In this document: one piece after another, positions 15,955-20,889 of the stretch
Layout: every line of letters starts with the position of its first letter
How positions within the stretch are numbered: position 1 is the stretch's first letter
NCBI GenBank assembly: GCA_964467785.1
Contig: CAYXVB010000055.1
Location: forward strand, 1-20,889
DNA: 20,889 bases
Direction: 5' to 3'
From: CAYXVB01 sp964467785
GTDB lineage: Bacteria > Bdellovibrionota > UBA1018
Translations under genes and position numbers: made by a program
The notes under the pieces: model-generated
What the model saw: only the letters and a program-made list of their open reading frames with translations
What the model was told of the DNA's origin: nothing
Databases searched by the model: none

Positions 15955-15999
15955 GGGGGACGGGACGGGACAGGAGTAGAAAACCCGCCCGTCGAGTGA

Positions 16000-16980
16000 T
16001 CAGGCGCCGAAGGCTGAGGGAGAGCGGCGAAGTTCGCGTCCGCTCAGCGCCAGCTCTTCCAGCCGTTGAATCCGGTCATTCAGGTCCGGATGCGTGGAAA
16101 ACAGCCGGGTGATGCCTCCTTCGCGTCCGGAGATCTTGAGCGCGGCCAGCGCCGGAGCGCGGCCGTCCTCGACGATTTCCGCGGGAGCCGCGTTGCCCGC
16201 CAGGAGCTGCGCGCTCTGCAAGCCCTTGAGCGCGGCCAGCATGCTCGGGGCCCCTGCTAGGCGGGCGCCACCCTCGTCGGCGCGGAACTCGCGATGGCGG
16301 GAGAACGCGGAAACCACCAGCATCCCGAGGATGCCGAGACCGATTTCCAGGACCAGCGTGATCCCGAACTGAATCATCGGGCGTCGCTCTTCTTCGACGA
16401 ACTGTCCAGCAAACCAGGCCACGGCTCGCGCCAGGAACATCACAAAGGCGTTTACCACGCCTTGGATGAGCGTCATGGTTACCATGTCGCCGTTGGCGAT
16501 GTGGGCGACCTCGTGGGCGAGCACGCCTTCGACCTGCTCGCGGTTCATCCGGTGGAGCAGGCCGCTGGAGACTGCGACCAGCGCGCGGTTGCGGGTAGGC
16601 CCGGTGGCAAAGGCATTGATCTCCGGGCTGTCATAGATGCCCACCTGGGGCATCGTCTGCAGGCCAGCTTGGCGCGCGAGCTGGTGCACCCGGCTCACGA
16701 GCTCTAGCTCGATCGGATCGGCGCCTTTTGCGCCCCCGTTCGCGTCACCGATGATGCGAGTGCCGGTCATCCAGCGCGCCATCAGACGGGACAGAGCCAG
16801 GGAGATGAACGCGCCGCCCATGCCCCAGATGCCGCAGTAGAGGGCCAGCGTGCCCCAGTTCATGCGGGTGGCTCCCATCGAGAAGCCGCCCAGTCCCGCG
16901 AGCGAGAGCAGGGTGCTGATCGTCGTGATGATCAGGATGTTGACGGCCGCGAAGATTGCGATGCGTTTAACCAGTTTCAT
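16000..16980 (-). CDS. htpX: Membrane zinc metalloprotease HtpX (M48B)
   Basis: A 326-aa inner-membrane heat-shock protease that degrades misfolded membrane proteins. Two N-terminal helices (IAIFAAVNILIITTIST and LALYCGIWGMGGAFISLAL) precede the zinc motif HEVAH (156-160) in EGVLAHEVAHIANGD. Two further helices follow, then the second zinc-ligand region REFRADEGGARLAG. LFSTHPDLNDRIQRLEEL near the end is typical of HtpX. The ATG at 16980 has AGGAG about 7 bases upstream; an earlier in-frame start runs into the terC region and is not needed. It lies 19 bases downstream of terC, so the two are probably one operon for envelope stress. Confidence 0.95.
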   Translation of the reverse strand: MKLVKRIAIFAAVNILIITTISTLLSLAGLGGFSMGATRMNWGTLALYCGIWGMGGAFISLALSRLMARWMTGTRIIGDANGGAKGADPIELELVSRVHQLARQAGLQTMPQVGIYDSPEINAFATGPTRNRALVAVSSGLLHRMNREQVEGVLAHEVAHIANGDMVTMTLIQGVVNAFVMFLARAVAWFAGQFVEEERRPMIQFGITLVLEIGLGILGMLVVSAFSRHREFRADEGGARLAGAPSMLAALKGLQSAQLLAGNAAPAEIVEDGRAPALAALKISGREGGITRLFSTHPDLNDRIQRLEELALSGRELRRSPSAFGA

Positions 16981-16999
16981 GTGTGGTCTCCTTTCCCTT

Positions 17000-18079
17000 T
17001 TAGTTTTGCTTAAGTCCCGAACGGGCCCCGCCCTTGCCGGCGGTGGCCAGCAGCGAAATCCCAATCGAGCCGAAGATCAGCACGCCAATGATTCCCAAAG
17101 AGAGGCCGATCGGGAACTTGCCGTCCCAGGCCGTATTGAGCCAGGCCATCTTGGCGCCCACGAACACGAGCACCAGCGCGAGGCCGTGCTTGAGGTAGAC
17201 AAAGCGGTCCACCACGCCCGAGATCAAGAAGTACATCGAGCGCAGGCCCAGGATCGCCAGGATGTTGGAGATGAATACGATCAGGGGCTCGCGGGTCACC
17301 GCAAAGATCGCGGGCACCGAGTCGACTGCGAAGATGATATCGGCGAACTCGATCATCACGAGCGCGACCAGAAGCGGCGTACCCACCCATGCGCCGTTTC
17401 GCCGCACGACGAACTTCTTCCCGCTCAGCTCGGGGGTGAGCGGGATGAATTTGCTGATCAGGCGCATCTGCCAGCCGTGCTGTATGTCCTTTCCGCTCTG
17501 CTCGGCCTGCGGATCATGCCCGCCCTTGCCGGTGACGCTGAGAAAGAGCATTTTGACGCCGGTCAGGATGAGGAAGGCGCCGAACAGGATCACCATCCAG
17601 TGGTAATCCATCAGGCGCGCGCCCGCGGCGATAAAGAGGGCGCGGAAGGCGATCGCGCCGAGAATGCCGAAGAACAGCACCCGGTGCTGCAGGGCCGCCG
17701 GGATCTTAAAGGCCGCAAAGACCATGACGAACACAAAGATGTTGTCGATCGCCAGCGCCTTCTCGATCACGTAGCCGGTGAGAAACTCCATTCCGGCACG
17801 GGAGGCGGCGGCGGCTGGGTCGAAGCCAGGAATCGCGAGGTAGCTCGGATCGGTGCTGAAGGTGTTGAGAGCGTAGCGGTAAAAGGCGTAGTTCAGGCCG
17901 AGCGAAAGGAGGACCCAGAATACGCTCCAGCCCGCGGCCTCGCGGAAGCGGACCACGTGCGCCTGCCGGTGGAACACGCCGAGATCCAGCGCGAGTAGCA
18001 GGGCGACCAGGCCCAGGAAGCTGCCGTACAGCCACCAGTATTGAGCGAAGGGAAAAAGCAAAGTATCTATCGAAGTCAT
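17000..18079 (-). CDS. TerC/Alx-family integral membrane protein
   Basis: A membrane protein of about 359 aa with around nine helices, in the TerC/Alx family, known from tellurite resistance and manganese export. Hallmarks are LALDLGVFHR, EKALAIDNIFVFVMVFAAF and FADIIFAVDSVPAIFAVTREP, whose acidic residues within helices are candidate metal ligands. A polar loop with GKGGHDPQ lies in the middle. The ATG at 18079 is chosen because GGAG stands 6 bases upstream; TTG 18097 and ATG 18091 are in-frame alternatives. It is divergent from the NhaR-like regulator (147-base gap) and leads the terC-htpX pair. The ion handled is not shown by the sequence; Mn(II) is the best-supported choice for the Alx branch. 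Confidence 0.9.
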   Translation of the reverse strand: MTSIDTLLFPFAQYWWLYGSFLGLVALLLALDLGVFHRQAHVVRFREAAGWSVFWVLLSLGLNYAFYRYALNTFSTDPSYLAIPGFDPAAAASRAGMEFLTGYVIEKALAIDNIFVFVMVFAAFKIPAALQHRVLFFGILGAIAFRALFIAAGARLMDYHWMVILFGAFLILTGVKMLFLSVTGKGGHDPQAEQSGKDIQHGWQMRLISKFIPLTPELSGKKFVVRRNGAWVGTPLLVALVMIEFADIIFAVDSVPAIFAVTREPLIVFISNILAILGLRSMYFLISGVVDRFVYLKHGLALVLVFVGAKMAWLNTAWDGKFPIGLSLGIIGVLIFGSIGISLLATAGKGGARSGLKQN

Positions 18080-18110
18080 AGTGAACTCCATGATCAACTA
18101 TTTGTAAGAT

Positions 18111-18139
18111 TTGATCCAATCGATATAAAGTGTGATAAT
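18111..18139 (+). promoter_or_regulatory. Candidate sigma-70 promoter of the nhaR-like gene
   Basis: TTGATC (18111-18116) and GATAAT (18134-18139) are 17 bases apart, with an extended -10 TG (TGTGATAAT). The surrounding sequence is markedly AT-rich compared with the genes. The start would be near 18146, about 80 bases before the ATG. The same AT-rich 147-base gap must also hold the terC promoter, which I cannot place. Confidence 0.5.
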
Positions 18140-18226
18140 GTTCGTTTAAAGCGAAGCAAGCCGCTCCGTTCAATTCAGTGCCGCGACGGAGTTAACCGTC
18201 GAGAAAGCCAAGCCAACAAGGTAAAA

Positions 18227-19111
18227 ATGGATTCCTGGCTCAATTACCATCATCTGTATTATTTTCGCGTCATTGCGGCGGAGGGCAGCATCGCCCGTGC
18301 CGCGCGCATCCTCCGGCTTGGGCAGCCGACGCTGAGCGCGCAGCTGAGGCAGCTCGAGGATAAGCTGGGCGTCCAGCTCTTTGAGCGACAACACAAAAAG
18401 CTAATTCTCACGGAACACGGCCGGATGGCGCTCGAGTATGCTGCGGAGATCTTCCGAATGGGCTCCGAGATGGTCGAGGTCCTTCAGGACCGGATCACGC
18501 CTTCTCGCACCCATGTGCAGCTCGGAGCGCTGGACAGCATCTCCAAACAGCTCAGCGCCCGAATGATCGAGGCGGCTTACAAGATCAGCCCCTGCACGGT
18601 TTCAGTCCTTGAGGATGATGGCGACCAACTTGTGCGTGAGCTGCTCGCGCATCGCATCGATCTGATCCTGACCAATCGTCCCCCGACCTCGCCCGAGGGC
18701 CGCAAGCTGGTCGTGCGCTCGCTGGCGCGTCTGCCCGTCGTGGTTTGCGCGGCCGAGCGCTTCAAAAACCTGCGCAAGGATTTTCCGCGATCACTCGACA
18801 AGGCGCCTTTTGTCATGCCAACGCCTCATAGCAAGCTTCGACATGATGTGGAGCATTTCTTCAGCGCCAACCGCATCCAGCCCGACGTGATCGCCGAGAT
18901 CCAGGACACCAGCCTGCAAATGATCCTGGGCACCCAGGGCGTCGGACTGCTTCCGATCGCGGAGAGCGCCGCGGCTTCGCTGCTCAAACGCGGGGATCTC
19001 ATTCGACTGGGATCTCTTGAGGGGGTCTACGAGGAGATCTTCCTGGCCGCTGCCAGCCGAAAAATCGAAAATCCGATTTCGAGCCGGCTTTTCAGAGGTT
19101 TCGTGCTCTAA
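18227..19111 (+). CDS. LysR-family transcriptional regulator, NhaR-like
   Basis: A 294-aa DNA-binding regulator. The N-terminus WLNYHHLYYFRVIAAEGS leads into a winged helix-turn-helix (IARAARILRLGQPTLSAQLR) and KLGVQLFER, typical of LysR proteins and especially the NhaR branch (YHHLYYF). The effector domain follows, with IDLILTNRPP and MILGTQGVGLLPIAE. NhaR in E. coli senses sodium and activates nhaA; no nhaA is present here. The divergent layout toward terC-htpX suggests it controls those genes, as LysR regulators usually act on the adjacent divergent operon. The start ATG is preceded by AAGG at a short distance. The effector is unknown. Confidence 0.88.
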   Translation: MDSWLNYHHLYYFRVIAAEGSIARAARILRLGQPTLSAQLRQLEDKLGVQLFERQHKKLILTEHGRMALEYAAEIFRMGSEMVEVLQDRITPSRTHVQLGALDSISKQLSARMIEAAYKISPCTVSVLEDDGDQLVRELLAHRIDLILTNRPPTSPEGRKLVVRSLARLPVVVCAAERFKNLRKDFPRSLDKAPFVMPTPHSKLRHDVEHFFSANRIQPDVIAEIQDTSLQMILGTQGVGLLPIAESAAASLLKRGDLIRLGSLEGVYEEIFLAAASRKIENPISSRLFRGFVL

Positions 19112-19155
19112 GGCGGACGTCGGCGCGGCGTCCTCTTGGCCTCGCGGGTAATCGC

Positions 19156-19182
19156 CGATGCTTCGATCAAAGCGAAGCATCG
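19156..19182. repeat. Perfect 10-bp inverted repeat after the nhaR-like gene
   Basis: CGATGCTTCG (19156-19165) and CGAAGCATCG (19173-19182) pair perfectly around ATCAAAG. The right arm can alternatively pair with the adjacent GCTTCG to form a smaller hairpin. There is no T-run after it. It may end the regulator transcript or belong to the leader of the downstream gene. Confidence 0.55.
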
Positions 19183-19235
19183 CTTCGAATCTATCCAGTT
19201 TCGCGGATTTCAAATCCCTGTCAGCCTGATTGCAC

Positions 19236-19256
19236 GGCACGCGCTCACCGCGTGCC
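19236..19256. repeat. Perfect 8-bp inverted repeat upstream of the eRF1-like gene
   Basis: GGCACGCG (19236-19243) and CGCGTGCC (19249-19256) pair perfectly around CTCAC, about 30 bases before the strong AAGGAGG of the next gene. As RNA it would be a stable hairpin in the leader. Confidence 0.55.
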
Positions 19257-19299
19257 TGGGCTCCGGAGTTCCCGGAATTCCCACCCAAGGAGGCAGATC

Positions 19300-20418
19300 A
19301 TGATCAATCCTGAGACGCAGTTCCTGTCGCGGCCGCTTCAGCTTCATCCCCAACGGGAGATTCTTGAGACTAAGGTGCTCGCTCGCGAGCCGGCGGATCG
19401 AGCCGCGCCCCGGGTGTCTTTCTACCTGCCGGGTCGGACCCGTTCGTGTGGGCCGGCGCTACGCAAGGTCCGCCTGATCCATCTCATCAAAGAGGCGGAG
19501 GCGCTCATCGCGCGGGATCACGGAGTCGAGGTCGCGCGTGGCATGATGAGGAGCTTCTGGAAGTGCGAGCCGATGAAGCTGGTCGAGCAGTCCGGAATGC
19601 CGCTGGCGATCTTCCACGATTCGGAGTTCACCGGCGCGATGAACCTCGGTCACTCGGTGGAAGAAAAAGTCGTGGTGGCCGACAGCTTCCATATTAAGCC
19701 CGTCTTGGCCTGGCTCCAGTCGGCGCCGCCGTTTTGGCTGATCAGCCTCTCCGCCCATCGGGTCAAGCTCTACGAGGGCAACCCCTGGGAGCTCAAGATC
19801 CGCGAGGTGGTGCAAGCGCTCCCCGCGGGAGAAGCGGGCGACCGGACGCGTCCCCGCGCTGCGGCCGACAAAGAACGCGTGCGCCGCTTCTTCCAGGAGG
19901 CCGAGAGCGTTCTGCATCCGATCCTCAACCAGGATCGTCATCCGGTGGTGATCGCCGGCGTCTCCTGGCTGCATCCGCTCTACCGCAAGGTCAATCGCGA
20001 TCCCGATCTCGTCTCTCACGCGATCCAAGGCAACGTGGAGCGCTGGTCCGATGAGGAGCTGCGGCTTTCGGCCATGGAGATCCTCGGGCGTCTGGTTGAC
20101 CGGGCAAAGGAGGAGGCGCGCACGGAATTCGAAACCCTGTCCTGGAAAGGCCAGGCGACCGACGATCTCCATCGCGTCGCGCGGGCCGCGGTTCGCGGCG
20201 AAGTGCGCAAGATCATGATTGCCAGCGATCAGATGCTCTGGGGGCGGATGCACCCCAAGTCAGGCACCGTCGTTCTTCATCCTTTCCAGCTCGATTCGAA
20301 GGACGACGATGTGCTGGATGACCTGGCCGAAACGGTCCTGTCGCGAGGGGGGAGGGTGCTCTGCCTGCCGTCGCAGGAACTGCCCACGGGCAGCCCGGTT
20401 GCGGCCATCTTGAAGTAA
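19300..20418 (+). CDS. Bacterial/archaeal eRF1-like protein (baeRF family 3-like)
   Basis: A 372-aa soluble protein of the baeRF type, distant relatives of eukaryotic and archaeal release factor eRF1. Family-like segments are SFHIKPVLAWLQSAPPFWL followed by LISLSAHRVKLYEG, and the C-terminal GGRVLCLPSQELPTGSPVAA, which resembles an L7Ae-like/eRF1 C-terminal fold. Biochemical function is not established in bacteria; roles in ribosome rescue or hibernation have been proposed on fold grounds. The ATG at 19300 has an excellent AAGGAGG six bases upstream, predicting strong translation. It is followed by a strong terminator and appears to be a single-gene unit behind the nhaR-like gene (188-base gap). 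Confidence 0.82.
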   Translation: MINPETQFLSRPLQLHPQREILETKVLAREPADRAAPRVSFYLPGRTRSCGPALRKVRLIHLIKEAEALIARDHGVEVARGMMRSFWKCEPMKLVEQSGMPLAIFHDSEFTGAMNLGHSVEEKVVVADSFHIKPVLAWLQSAPPFWLISLSAHRVKLYEGNPWELKIREVVQALPAGEAGDRTRPRAAADKERVRRFFQEAESVLHPILNQDRHPVVIAGVSWLHPLYRKVNRDPDLVSHAIQGNVERWSDEELRLSAMEILGRLVDRAKEEARTEFETLSWKGQATDDLHRVARAAVRGEVRKIMIASDQMLWGRMHPKSGTVVLHPFQLDSKDDDVLDDLAETVLSRGGRVLCLPSQELPTGSPVAAILK

Positions 20419-20446
20419 CCCGATCCGCGGCAGCACCAGCTCCGGT

Positions 20447-20501
20447 CCCCCTGGCCAGGGCAGGCTTAGCCTAGCCTGGTCAGGGGGGCCTGGCCCTTTT
20501 T
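20447..20501 (+). terminator. Intrinsic terminator of the eRF1-like gene
   Basis: The arms CCCCCTGGCCAGG (20447-20459) and CCTGGTCAGGGGG (20475-20487) form a 13-bp stem with one G-U pair, and AGGCTTAGCCT in the loop makes an inner dyad. The left-arm GGCCAGG can instead pair with CCTGGCC (20489-20495), placing a 7-bp stem one base before TTTTT (20497-20501). Either fold fits a terminator. Confidence 0.85.
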
Positions 20502-20610
20502 CCCGATTGTTGCAAAATCGAGACAATGAGTTCTCGTTTTGCCGTCTTATCACCAGCGGTTTCTTGCAGTATCGTAGTATCGTATGTCACTGGGTGGTTA
20601 TCGGAAACAG

Positions 20611-20889
20611 ATGAACCGGCGACAATGGATCATTACGAGCGCAGGAGCGGTTCTTTCCCTCTCGGCGCTTGCTGCATTCCTGGGAAAAAAAGGAGGCCGC
20701 ATGGCCACGCAAAACAATTCTGGGCGACTCCCCGTGCTTTTTCTCGGACACGGTAATCCGATGAACGCGATCGAGGAGAACGGCTTCACCCGCCGGCTAG
20801 CCACGCTGGGCCAGGAGCTTCCGCGCCCCAAGGCGCTCCTCGTGGTTTCTGCCCACTGGATGACTCGCGGCACTTGGGTGACCCGAATG
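20611..20889 (+). CDS. DODA/YgiD-type extradiol dioxygenase (LigB family), N-terminal fragment
   Basis: The first 93 codons of a class III extradiol ring-cleavage dioxygenase of the 4,5-DOPA dioxygenase/YgiD type, cut by the window edge. LPVLFLGHGNPMNAIEENGF carries the first metal-ligand histidine, and KALLVVSAHWMTRGTWV a second conserved histidine. The ATG at 20611 adds a leader NRRQWI followed by a hydrophobic run (AGAVLSLSALAAFLG), which looks like a twin-arginine export signal. An in-frame ATG at 20701 with AGGAGG four bases upstream would give a cytoplasmic form like E. coli YgiD. Which start is used is open. The physiological substrate of bacterial members is uncertain. Confidence 0.85.
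   Translation, partial: MNRRQWIITSAGAVLSLSALAAFLGKKGGRMATQNNSGRLPVLFLGHGNPMNAIEENGFTRRLATLGQELPRPKALLVVSAHWMTRGTWVTRM

Noticed and set aside
15890..15979. Possible 29-residue small protein after hypE
   Set aside because: It overlaps the GC-rich hairpin, lacks a ribosome site and has no recognisable features.
18080..18226. yybP-ykoY manganese riboswitch ahead of the terC-like gene
   Set aside because: Such riboswitches precede some TerC/Alx genes, but I do not see the conserved GC-rich core in this short AT-rich gap.

Overview
This is a GC-rich, gene-dense stretch from a Gram-negative bacterium. The evidence is a tripartite RND efflux set with an outer-membrane TolC-type channel and a lipoprotein signal. 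The species cannot be named from the sequence. No tRNA, rRNA, CRISPR array, insertion sequence or phage gene is visible, and no intergenic stretch exceeds 300 bases.

Layout. Positions 1-2566 (minus strand) hold a CusCBA-like heavy-metal efflux operon: outer-membrane channel, periplasmic adaptor, and the first 79 codons of the RND pump, which runs off the left edge. Positions about 2800-4559 (plus) hold an ECF-type sigma factor, a six-helix membrane protein that is probably its anti-sigma factor, and a DoxX-family membrane protein. Positions 4761-15887 (plus) hold an 11-gene hydrogenase operon, hoxF-hoxU-hoxY-hoxH-hoxW-hypA-hypB-hypF-hypC-hypD-hypE, with several start/stop overlaps. Positions 16000-18079 (minus) hold terC and htpX. 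A divergent NhaR-like LysR regulator (18227-19111), a bacterial eRF1-like protein (19300-20418) with a strong terminator, and the start of a DODA/YgiD-type extradiol dioxygenase (20611 to the right edge) follow.

The core of the window is a complete group 3d [NiFe] hydrogenase, the cytoplasmic NAD-reducing type. HoxH carries the Ni-Fe site and HoxY the proximal cluster. HoxF and HoxU form the diaphorase that exchanges electrons with NAD(H). HoxW trims the HoxH C-terminus after nickel insertion. HypE and HypF make the cyanide ligands, HypC and HypD assemble Fe(CN)2CO, and HypA and HypB deliver nickel. Gene order and HoxF type match the soluble hydrogenase of Cupriavidus necator, but hoxI and hypX are absent. 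A candidate promoter and a perfect 7-bp inverted repeat lie just before hoxF.

The hydrogenase is a known system. The least ordinary items are the efflux adaptor, which appears to have lost its whole lipoyl and helical-hairpin section; the inverted repeat at the inferred hox transcription start; and the dense dyad symmetry in front of the eRF1-like gene. I found no convincing entirely new system.
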